This document shows positions 52,434 through 60,730 of a stretch of DNA of 60,730 bases, in pieces. The number at the start of each line of letters is the position of its first letter. The first letter of the stretch is position 1. Below the pieces are notes generated by a model that was not told the origin of the DNA, ran no database searches, and was given only the letters and a program-made list of their open reading frames with translations. The DNA comes from Entamoeba invadens IP1 (taxonomy: Eukaryota; Evosea; Mastigamoebida; Endamoebidae). The stretch covers positions 655,558-716,287 of the forward strand of contig NW_004191777.1 of the NCBI RefSeq assembly GCF_000330505.1, read 5' to 3'. Position numbers and translations under genes: made by a program.

Positions 52434-53246
52434 ATGAACGCGCTTGTGTTACTTCTCATTGCTTGCTTTGCAAGATCTGAAGAGTCCTATCTCATCAAAG
52501 AGGGAAAGTTTGAGGAAGGGTGGCACATCAACTCAACTGATGGAAATGTGGGAATTGTCAAGGTCAATGGACTCGAGTACATTAATGGATCCATCAAAGA
52601 ATCAATACAGTTTGTCAACGACTTTACCACAGATGTAAAGAAATACACAACACTCCAATTCTATATGGTATTTGAAAGCAAAGACAATGCCCCAGTCACA
52701 TTTACACTTAATGTGGAAGATACAACTTACCAAGACGGCGTGGAGTATATCGCCAACATGACCAACACTTTCATCGGGATTTCCGGAGTAGAAAACAAGG
52801 TCACTATTCCAATAACCGTTAACTCCACCCAGAAAATCATTCTTTCACTCAACGACCCAGATTCAAACGACGACCTTACTGTCTCAATCAGAGAAGTGAA
52901 ATTGTCGACATCAAACGAATTTGTTTCTGTTGATCTTGAATTGTCAATCAACGACGAGGAGTCCACAGTCAAATCAGTTGAGGAGAGTGTTGTGAAATCT
53001 GTCGAAGAGAGTGTTATCAAGTCAGTGGAAAGTGTGGTCAACTCAGTTGAGATAAGCATTGAAGAGTCAAAGGAAGAGTCCATTGTGAAAAGCAATGCAA
53101 AATCTGAAGAAGAAAATAGTAAAGAGCCTTCGACCAGTGTTGAACCTTGTGAGAAAGTCCATTTCGAGCCAATTACATTTGTGTGCACAAGTGGAGTTAC
53201 TGGTGTTGCCCTTGTAGCATTCCTTGGAGTTCTTGCTTTGTTGTAA
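52434..53246 (+). CDS. Secreted GPI-anchor-like surface protein with a KSVEES repeat stalk
   Basis: A 270-residue protein. It has a signal peptide (~1-15), a beta-rich domain at about 20-170 (KEGKFEEGWHINSTDG, then LQFYMVFES), and a Ser/Glu/Val repeat stalk at about 180-225 built on KSVEES. It ends in a hydrophobic tail (GVTGVALVAFLGVLALL) with no basic residue after it, as in GPI-anchor signals. The globular domain begins with a G-x-x-x-x-G-W motif that resembles secreted carbohydrate-binding modules; this is inference. Several N-glycosylation sites (NST, NGS, NMT) are present. It is the first of three tandem surface-protein genes and resembles the 57004 protein in layout. Confidence 0.8.
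   Translation: MNALVLLLIACFARSEESYLIKEGKFEEGWHINSTDGNVGIVKVNGLEYINGSIKESIQFVNDFTTDVKKYTTLQFYMVFESKDNAPVTFTLNVEDTTYQDGVEYIANMTNTFIGISGVENKVTIPITVNSTQKIILSLNDPDSNDDLTVSIREVKLSTSNEFVSVDLELSINDEESTVKSVEESVVKSVEESVIKSVESVVNSVEISIEESKEESIVKSNAKSEEENSKEPSTSVEPCEKVHFEPITFVCTSGVTGVALVAFLGVLALL
52972..53091 (+). repeat. In-frame KSVEES-type stalk repeat
   Basis: About 40 residues made of imperfect copies of KSVEES / KSVESV / SVEIS, coding for the stalk of the surface protein. Such repeats often vary in number between strains. Confidence 0.6.
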
Positions 53247-53464
53247 TTGAACTTGTATTTTGTTAATTTAATTCAAACATATAAACGGTCTGTTCAAAAA
53301 CTGAATTTTGTTTTTAGCATATGTTTAATAATTCTTTAATTAATTTTATTATTATTATTATTATAAATTTTGAAAAAAACAAAAATCGACCAATAATTTC
53401 TTTATTTTTGTAATAAGACGAAAAAAACGAACAAAATATGATTTTTGGAAACTGAATAATTACA

Positions 53465-56400
53465 ATGGGGATTATAATAACCCTGTTTATTATACTTCAC
53501 TGCATCACCGCATTGAAGTATGAAGGAAATGAGTGCAGGTGTGAAGACCAGATTTCCTCCCATCATTGTATAAAATGTTCTGTGTCGTGCCACACCCAAT
53601 TGGTGTACGATTCCAGTTCTCGTGTTCCCGACATTTCATGTTTCCCGGACGTCGAAGTCCAGTACTGTTTAGAAAATGATCCGAATAACCCTGCAATTTG
53701 TATTCGATGTGAAAAGGGGTATTATCTTCAATCCAACGAATGTAAAGAGTGTCTTTCGAATTGTGAAACGTGTAACGCCACACACTGTTTGTCATGTAAG
53801 ACCGACAGTGCAGTTACATATTTTCTCTCTCTTGACCAAACGAAGTGCGTTGACTGTTCTCTTTCCTCGAACGACATTGATTGCGGTCGATGCCCAGAAG
53901 GCCAAGTTTTCAAAACCAAATCTTCGCAATGTGAAAAATGTAACGATAACTGCGCGATCTGCGATGAGTCGTTGGTCTGCAAACAATGTGTGAATAAAAC
54001 ATATGCGAAAAGCCAGAAATGTGTTCCCATTGAAAACTGTGAACCGGCGTACACAATGGAAGACCACTGTGAAATGTGTCTTCCTGGGTATGTTCTTATT
54101 AGTCCGTATTGTTTAAGTTGCGAGAGTTACGTTCTTAACTGTTGGTCTGGTTATTTCATTGGACAAAGTTTCAAATGTGTTTCGTGTCGTCAAGGATACA
54201 TTAAAGTGGGCGATTTATGTAAAACTCTTGAGTCTCAGAACTGTAAAGAAGGTTCTGCTGAGTTGGGGTGTCTTGAATGTGTCGAAGGGTACTTTTTCAA
54301 TTCCGATAAGAAGTGTGAACAATGCGACGATGTTTGTGCCACATGTGTGAATGAAAAGACTCATTGCCTGTCGTGTAAAACAGGGTACTATTTCGATAGT
54401 AACATGACGTGCATTCCGAAAGACATCAATTGCCAATTAACAGACCAAGCCGGATGTAAAGAGTGTGCTAATGATATCACTGCTGACGTCACATCAACGG
54501 GATACTTTGTTCCTCTTGGCAAGCAAGAGTGTGAATTGTGCCTCGACAAATGCAGACTATGTGAAGATTACAAAGATCATTGCACTGCTTGTGTTCAAGA
54601 CTATGTCTTGAAAAAGCAAGTGACCGATGGTGTTACGCACAAAATTTGCGTTCTTAAAAGTGAGAATTGCACTAAAACGGGTTTGTTGATAACTTTAAAA
54701 GTGGTGTATTAATGAGATAGATATGGGATACTGCACATCTTGTATTGAAGGATTTTTCATTGGTGGAGGAGTTGATGACGACCAAGACTGCACCAAGTGT
54801 GATGTATCGTGTGGGACGTGCGAAAGAAGTGTTGAGTGTTTGACGTGTGCACCGGGCTATTTCCGTCCAAAGGAGTGGGCAAATGATTCACAGTTTATGC
54901 TTTGTAAGAGCCAAAGTGAAATCAGCATGACGTGCAAGAGTGGTACAAGTGGATGTGAGGCGTGTTTTCCTGGCTATTATATCAATGTGAATGATCCAAA
55001 GCAGTACAACTGTTCTGAATGTCCTTCTATTTGTAAAACGTGTCAATGGGTAGAGTCTGTGAGTAAACCGTATTGTACGTCATGTTTGGATGATACCCAA
55101 TATGTAAAAAATGGTGGATGTGCTCCTTGTAAAGAATTAAGTCACTGTGCAAAGTGTTCTGAAGACAAGTGCTCTGAATGTGAGGATGGGTATTCATTAG
55201 ATTCAGGGGAGGTTTCGTGTTCTAAAGTCAACATAGCTCTTATAGTCCCTCTTGTTGTGTTTGGAGTTATAATAATAGGTATTATCATCATTGGTATTGT
55301 CTGGATCTTTTGGAGGAGAAGAGTCAGGAAAATAAATGAAGAGAATGATGCCATTAAGCCGTTCAAAGTTACTTCAGACTTGGAATTATTACTTCTTGGT
55401 GCAGATAACAAGAACTTCCCTTTGAAAACGGATAAATGGGAATTGACATTTGGTCTTAAAAAGAACAAAGCAGTTGTCGACCAGATATACGAGGAAATCG
55501 TGAATATCGCAAACACGACAAACAAACAGTATTTCTTCGAGTTCCACTTCACACCAAGTCATCGCTATGAATTGACTATTGACCCCATCAACGCAACTCT
55601 GAATCCACGAACAGCGATTTGTATTTCTGTCAAGATCAAAATGGCATGCACTGCTTCGGTGTCCGATGTTATTGGAATCACAGCAATGGACGTCCACGAA
55701 CAAACAAAAGAGACTGCCAAATTTACTATTATAGTCGAGTCTGACTTATCACTCAAACTGGACCACACCGAGTTGAAGCCAATGTTACCAGCTATTGGCG
55801 AAGGTGCGTTTGGAATGGTTTTTAGAGGAACATACCGCACTCGTGATGTCGCCATTAAGAAGATGAAGTCGAGGAGTTTGACTGAGGAACTTGAAAAGGA
55901 GTTTAATCATGAAGTGTCGATGTTGACACAATTGCGTCATACATGTGTTGTTGAGTTAATTGGAGCTGTTTACACTGAAGGAGAAATAGCAATCGTGACC
56001 GAGTTTGCGGAGTATGGTTCATTGAGTCGAATATGGGGGAAGCACGACGTCTCTTATTTACTGAAAGTGAAGATATTAGAAGACGTCGCATTTGCGTTGT
56101 CATACCTCCACCAGAACCAAATCATTCATCGAGACGTCAAAGGTGAAAACGTCTTAGTCTTTTCTCTGAATCAGTTCTCAACGGTGTGTGGGAAACTTAC
56201 TGATTTTGGTACGTGCAGAAACATCTCCGAACGAAGCTTAAGTGCTAAAGCGCTCACACAAGGTATTGGAACACCTAACTATATGAGTCCGGAATGTTTG
56301 AGAGGGACTGAGGGGTATGGATACCCAAGTGATGTCTACTCATACGGTGTAATGATGTATGAGACCTATTGCCAAAGAACTGCGTATGACAGTACCGATC

Positions 56401-56738
56401 CACGATTTAACCAACCGTGGATGATCCCACAATTTGTTATTGAAGGAAATCGACTTGAAAAACCGGAGGGTTGTCCAGACAATTACTGGGACTTGATGTC
56501 AAAGAGTTGGTCACAAAGCCAAGAGGACAGACCCAAATTTTTGGATGTCGTGAATACAATAGAGTCTTGGGGCGAAAATATCAGAGGAGTGATGAACACA
56601 AATAAGAAAAAATCAAGAAAAGGGTACAAAGATGGTAAAACAGATGATGGCAGTCTGAAGAACACAACTTCAACATCTTCTTTGTCTTCCGAAGGCTCGA
56701 AAAGCCAAAGCCTCCACCCACTTGTTGAACAAGTTTAA
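53465..56738 (+). CDS. Transmembrane receptor kinase (TMK), CxxC-rich ectodomain, TKL-type kinase, one intron
   Basis: Spliced model: exons 53465-54680 and 54721-56738, total 1077 residues. The 40-nt intron (54681-54720) starts GTTTGT and ends GATAG; joining gives ENCTKTDMGYCTSC. Signal peptide ~1-17; ectodomain ~20-575 of furin-like CxxC repeats (CxxCxxxC...GYY pattern); transmembrane helix ~576-603. A beta-rich cytosolic domain lies at about 665-750 (FHFTPSHRYELTIDPINATL). The kinase (~760-1035) has GEGAFG, Lys785 in AIKK, Asp877 in HRDVKGEN, DFG at Asp900 and SPE. All catalytic residues are present. A Ser/Lys-rich tail ends it. Entamoeba has about 100 TMKs involved in surface sensing, phagocytosis and growth. 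Confidence 0.93.
54681..54720 (+). other. Intron in TMK gene
   Basis: 40 nt, GTTTGT donor and GATAG acceptor, phase 1; the shortest intron in the window. It restores a continuous Cys-rich ectodomain. Confidence 0.85.
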
Positions 56739-56965
56739 TCATGTTTTTGACTTTACTATTTCTTTATTGTTAGTTAAACTATACTTTTAATTAAACGTAT
56801 TTTTAGAATGTATACGTGGTAAAAAGGGAATTTGCAAAGAGAATGGTAGACTCTATTTTTTAGTAACGAAAAAGAATTATTGAATTTAAATAAAAGTATA
56901 ACAAAATTTACTAAACCAAAGAAGAAAGTAATAAAGCAGTTTGAAGTGGTAAAGTCACGAATAGA

Positions 56966-56974
56966 GTATATAAG
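56966..56974 (+). promoter_or_regulatory. TATA-like element
   Basis: GTATATAAG, 30 nt before the ATG at 57004; close to the Entamoeba TATA-like core element in position and sequence. Confidence 0.4.
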
Positions 56975-57003
56975 GGCATTTAGTACAACTAGATATCACA
57001 AAG

Positions 57004-57591
57004 ATGTTCATTGTATTGTTACTCTTAAGCACATCACTTGCACAAGAAGTGATCTATTCAGATGGTATTTACAACTGGAAGATCAATGATTCGGCACTCA
57101 TCAATTATTATGAATACGTTCTGGATGATGGAAAGAAGTGGATAGGTGGTATGATGCAGCAGTTTGATGTCTTAAAATTCAATGGCGACGAAAACACGAC
57201 GAACTTCGATCTGTTGTGTTTCAACATGCAGTACAATTCCTCTGATGAGTTTGTTAAACTCAAAGTGCGACTTCTTCCATACAATTTCAGAGGAGACGAC
57301 GAGTCAAACAGTGGTTTGATAACACGAGCTTATAACAAACAAGAGACATGTGTTCAACTTTCCTCAGAAGAATTTCCAAATCAGTGCAAAGAGGAAACCA
57401 AATATGTTTCAATTCAGTTGTATCACCAATTCGAGCAAAAAAAGACATTTGTCTACTTCAACAACATTATGTTCAAAAAAGACATTGTTGCAGTCTCAGA
57501 CTCAAATGAATATTCCCTTGTGTCAAAAGAAGCTTGCTCGTCGCTCTCTATTCTCGCTCTTCTATTTGCCATATCCACTTTATTGCTTTGA
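57004..57591 (+). CDS. Small secreted GPI-anchor-like surface protein
   Basis: A 195-residue protein with a signal peptide (~1-13), a beta-rich globular domain (~17-165) and a hydrophobic C-terminal tail (SLSILALLFAISTLLL), as in GPI-anchor signals. The domain opens SDGIYNWKINDS and later has FDLLCFNMQYNSS. This resembles the 52434 protein in order and spacing, so both may share a carbohydrate-binding-like fold. It has four Cys in the mature domain, unlike the 52434 protein, and lacks the Ser/Glu stalk. It lies directly downstream of the receptor kinase on the same strand. The binding target is unknown. Confidence 0.78.
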   Translation: MFIVLLLLSTSLAQEVIYSDGIYNWKINDSALINYYEYVLDDGKKWIGGMMQQFDVLKFNGDENTTNFDLLCFNMQYNSSDEFVKLKVRLLPYNFRGDDESNSGLITRAYNKQETCVQLSSEEFPNQCKEETKYVSIQLYHQFEQKKTFVYFNNIMFKKDIVAVSDSNEYSLVSKEACSSLSILALLFAISTLLL

Positions 57592-57709
57592 ACTTGGTGA
57601 GTATTTTGAGGTATTTAAATTAACTGCTTATTTATAATTTAGTTAATAAACTAAATAAATTAGTTTATGTATAAGATTTACTGCAACTTAAGAAGAATGA
57701 AGAGTTCAT

Positions 57710-59619
57710 TTACTTTCTCCCAAACCCTTCGAAAGTCTCGACAAACGCAGACGGATCCTCTACAACTTTATTGGACTGTTTCTTTCTCTTGAACAAGTTC
57801 AATTCACCATTTTTAATAATGCATCTGACATCAGAGTCTTCGTCCTCTTCTAGTCTCTTAGCAATCGCCTTGATCTCTTCTCCGTAGTTTTTACTCTTCT
57901 CCATCACCTTTTTAATGTTTGTCGCAACAGCAACTCTCACACAACTCACCTTGTCCTTACTTGCCAAGTCAAAAGATGGGAGAATGTATGGGTTGAATTG
58001 GTCTGGTGGCAATGTCAAGAAAAGAGCCGTAGCAACGGTGACAAAATCGACTCTGCGGACTTTAATAGGTGACGACGCCATATCAGTGAACTTCTGGATC
58101 AATGCCGAGGCACCGACATATCCATTTGTTAAGAAAGCGTTGATCACCTTCCCCATTTCCTTTCCGGCGGCATGACGAACTTTGTTGACGTTGTCCACCA
58201 AGAGTGACACACAAATCTCTTCGACATATTGTGAGTATTGTGGAGTGTATTCTGCTAATGATCCAAGTTGCTTAGCAACTGTTCTTCTAATTCTCCAATC
58301 TGGAGTCTTAATTGCATTTTGGAGTAACGTAAGAATAGAAACGGATCTTGCTTGTCCCAATATTGGAATGAAGTCGACGACATGCATCATAGCAACTTGT
58401 TTAATATCATCATAGTCATACAAGTACTTATCCAAGGCCGGAATCAAATAAGCCAAAGTGATTTCATTGCCTAAGATATTCGCTAATAAATGAAGGGAAG
58501 ACGCTACACACTTCCTATTCTTCCAGTGGACGCTGAGTGCTAACTGTTCATAACTCGATGTCAAAAGACTCCACTTTTCAACTCCAATAGTCTGAAGGAC
58601 GGTCACAAAGTAAAAAGCACCATAGTACTGTTGTTCCGAGTCTGAAGTGGAAGCACAATTTGATATGAAGAATGTGATCATCTTTTCACTGACATATTCT
58701 TTCCCAAGGAATTGGCAGATCTTACCAAAGTTGGCGATGATTTGGAATCTTACAAATCGCGATTTCTTAATGTTATTTATTTTATAATGATCACCTTTGT
58801 TGTATTATAAGAACAAACGTCGTCTATGAACTTCTCAATATACTCTAAAACTTTCTGCTTGTTATTTTCAAAGACCTTGAAGATCTGAATGAGTACAACA
58901 GCACACGTCTTTCTCACAGAAAACACAGAATCACTCGACATCTTCTCAAACAACTCTAGAATGGTCTGGATATCACTTTCTTCTATATTTGATAGGACGG
59001 CGGGAAGCACAGAGACTGCTCCTTTTCTCATGACAAACTGGACGCTCTCCGTCATTGCTTTCAATCTTCCAAAGATGAACTTTTTGACGAATTCTTTCTG
59101 TGCTTTTGCAGAGTAATAGTTGAACAAATCGAGTCCAGAAGTCGAGATAAAGCCATCGACATTACCAATAAGGCCGTCGACAAATTTCAAATACTCTTCA
59201 ATTTGTGACTCATCGGTCAAATACTCTCCCAACTTCTTTAAAACTTTTCTTGCCGCCATAGAAACTTCTTCTGTCTCGTCCATGACCAAGTCCTTCATCA
59301 ATGGATATAACTCGTCATAGACTGATATGTTTCCTTCGTGGCATTTGGTTACAAAAAGAACAATTTGTTGAATGGCAATCACTTTAATTGACGCTATTTC
59401 TTCCTTCTGAATGAGTGCTATAGCTTTTGTTAATAATTCTTTGGTTTGTTCGGGACTTAACAAAAACTCGACAGCATCTCCCATTTTTCTAATGGAAGGA
59501 GTCCTCTTTTCACTGTCTTCTTGTTGTGAAAAGTGGTCAAAGTCCGCCAGAAACTTTTCTGCATTCTCAAGGCCAATGTCCTCTGCTGGAAGAGCTTTAG
59601 GAATAGAACGAAACTCCAT
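57710..59619 (-). CDS. PP4R1-like HEAT-repeat regulatory subunit of a PP2A-family phosphatase, one intron
   Basis: Spliced model: exon 1 at 58819-59619 and exon 2 at 57710-58765, total 618 residues. The 53-nt intron (58766-58818) starts GTTTGT and ends TTAAG, phase 0. Joining gives EKFIDDKSRFVRFQIIANFGK, an unbroken HEAT repeat. The whole protein is HEAT repeats with the V-R-x-x-A/V signature (SVFSVRKTCAVVLIQIF, WRIRRTVAKQLGSLAE, NKVRHAAGKEMGKVI). ASSLHLLANILG and the order of repeats are closer to PPP4R1 than to the PP2A A subunit. It should scaffold a PP4- or PP2A-type catalytic subunit. PP2A-A is the alternative. Confidence 0.85.
58766..58818 (-). other. Intron in PP4R1-like gene
   Basis: 53 nt on the minus strand, GTTTGT donor and TTAAG acceptor, phase 0; the only acceptor here that is not TAG or CAG. 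Confidence 0.8.
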
Positions 59620-59963
59620 TTATTTTTTGTAGTTCCCAGACGTTCATCTTTTGTGGGCCATCTTGAAATGTTAATTTAAGCTTTTCCACTCGCGCTCTTC
59701 GGCATTCTTTTCTTTTTGTTTGTGTTTTTTTGCATTTGAATCTTTTTTTTGAAACAGTGTTGTGAGTTGGTGTTTTCCTGTCAAAAACGCTTCTGTTTTT
59801 TCTCAACAATAACAGTTTGGTTATATAGTTTTATTTATTATTATTTTACTAATTTTTTTATTCTATTAATCACTTAACCATTCTATAAATTTACTATATA
59901 TATAATAAATGGTTTTGATCTTTCTATTTCTTATATTAGTTAATATATGAGTTAATAAATAAA
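59620..59963. other. Intergenic region
   Basis: Upstream of the PP4R1-like gene and downstream of Pelota (both minus). A moderately coding-looking minus frame at 59597-59809 overlaps the PP4R1 start but has no support as a gene. Confidence 0.45.
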
Positions 59964-60730
59964 CTACTCATCAACTTCAATGTAATCTCCAATGGCTTGT
60001 GGGACATTTTTGCCAAACCAGTCGATCTCGTCGCTGTTATAGTCTTCAGCAAATTCTCCATCATCCTCATCGATAACTAACTCATACCTTAAAATGGCAA
60101 CAATACCACCAAGTCGCATAATTTCACAGCCAGCTTCTGTCTTCCCAGATAACATGTGGACAACAATACCCTTTCTTTTCAATCCCTCAATGATTCTACA
60201 TACCTGCATCCTCTTGTCAACACCACAAATTCGTGTCATCTCATCTGTGAGCAAAAGTTCTTTAATAGCATCGGCCTCGAACGTTTTCAAGATGTCGTTA
60301 TACCCAATTGCGACAGTGTGCTCTGACCTCATCATTGACTCATTAAATTGCGACACCAATTCCATGTCTTTGTAGCTTTTGCATTGTTCTAAGACAGTAG
60401 CCATATTTGAATCACTCAATACATCTCTCACAGCTAATAATATGCCATTTGTGGCCGCAGCTTGAACTATTCTCTTAAACCCTTCTATCAATGTTGAATT
60501 CCTTCGTTTGTTTGCAAGGTCAATTAAACTCTTGGCTAACGCGGCTCGTTCAGTGAACGTCCCCGCGATTACCAAAGCAGTCACTCTACTGAAGTCGACG
60601 TTCTTCTCGACGATCTCATAGACTCGTCCAACAAACTTTTCGTATTGATTGTCAAACTTGCTGATGACATTCTGCTTCTTCGACAAAGAAACTTCAACAC
60701 TCTCTTTCTCTTCACAAACGTGTGGAGACA
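59964..60730 (-). CDS. Pelota/Dom34 ribosome-rescue factor, C-terminal part (cut by the window end)
   Basis: The frame is open from the stop at 59964 to the window edge, so only domains 2 and 3 are seen (about 255 residues). The start of the visible part (VEVSLSKKQN ... YEKFVGRVYEIVEKNVDF) matches the linker and central eRF1-like domain of Pelota. The end (MLSGKTEAGCEIMRLGGIVAILRYEL) is the typical Pelota/eRF1 domain 3, followed by an acidic tail. No GGQ motif is present, as expected for Pelota as opposed to eRF1. It acts with the GTPase Hbs1 to release stalled ribosomes in no-go decay. The true start lies beyond 60730. Confidence 0.9.
   Translation of the reverse strand, partial: SPHVCEEKESVEVSLSKKQNVISKFDNQYEKFVGRVYEIVEKNVDFSRVTALVIAGTFTERAALAKSLIDLANKRRNSTLIEGFKRIVQAAATNGILLAVRDVLSDSNMATVLEQCKSYKDMELVSQFNESMMRSEHTVAIGYNDILKTFEADAIKELLLTDEMTRICGVDKRMQVCRIIEGLKRKGIVVHMLSGKTEAGCEIMRLGGIVAILRYELVIDEDDGEFAEDYNSDEIDWFGKNVPQAIGDYIEVDE

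Noticed and set aside
1..60730. CRISPR arrays, bacterial operons or prophage
   Set aside because: Nothing of the kind is visible; gene structure and content are eukaryotic.

Overview
The window is eukaryotic DNA from an Entamoeba-type amoeba. E. invadens is the most likely species, but this is inferred from gene families and DNA style, not proven. Three things point there. The DNA is AT-rich, with compact and mostly intronless genes and poly-A/T intergenic stretches. All eight introns I could place are 40-73 nt long and begin with GTTTGT, the Entamoeba donor. The gene content is also typical: a CxxC-rich transmembrane receptor kinase, BspA-like LRR proteins, TLDc proteins, S41 membrane proteases, many small-GTPase regulators and a DDE DNA transposon. 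I annotate 32 protein-coding loci, one of them a transposase broken by a frameshift and an assembly gap, plus a very weak upstream ORF.

Layout. 0.6-9.6 kb: myotubularin phosphatase, a BspA-type LRR protein, a membrane-anchored LRR-like protein, a PIAS/Siz-like SUMO ligase, a secreted Lys-rich protein and prefoldin 6. 10-17.5 kb: a coiled-coil protein, an FHA-kinase (CHK2-like), an ARM-DH-PH RhoGEF and a REM-Cdc25 RasGEF. 18-32 kb: importin beta, two TLDc proteins about 10 kb apart in opposite orientation, a 1001-aa coiled-coil protein, a small winged-helix-like protein, ribosomal eL37, a CYRI/FAM49 Rac1-binding protein and a SNF1/MARK-like kinase. 32.5-46.4 kb: WDR82/Swd2, a DENN RabGEF, a proline-rich two-TM protein, a membrane-anchored S41 protease, two TFIIE-alpha paralogues around a secreted alpha-amylase, and an orphan protein. 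47-49.3 kb: a pogo/Tigger-like transposase interrupted by a frameshift and a 100-N gap. 51-57.6 kb: a small Ser/Pro-rich gene, then three tandem surface-protein genes (GPI-like, receptor kinase, GPI-like). 57.7 kb to the end: a PP4R1-like HEAT protein and the C-terminal part of Pelota.

Themes. Membrane traffic and cytoskeletal signalling dominate: PI3P phosphatase, Rho/Ras/Rab GEFs, CYRI, a receptor kinase and surface proteases. There is a smaller set for chromatin and transcription (SUMO ligase, WDR82, TFIIE-alpha, the winged-helix candidate). Six gene models were rebuilt from two adjacent open frames by removing one GTTTGT intron, and two more had their ends corrected the same way. The most interesting observations are the TFIIE-alpha pair in which only one copy has an intron, the Ig-like (MSP/ASH-type) domain in the receptor kinase between membrane and kinase, the two similar secreted proteins that flank that kinase, and a recurrent (G/A)AACTTG motif just upstream of start codons.
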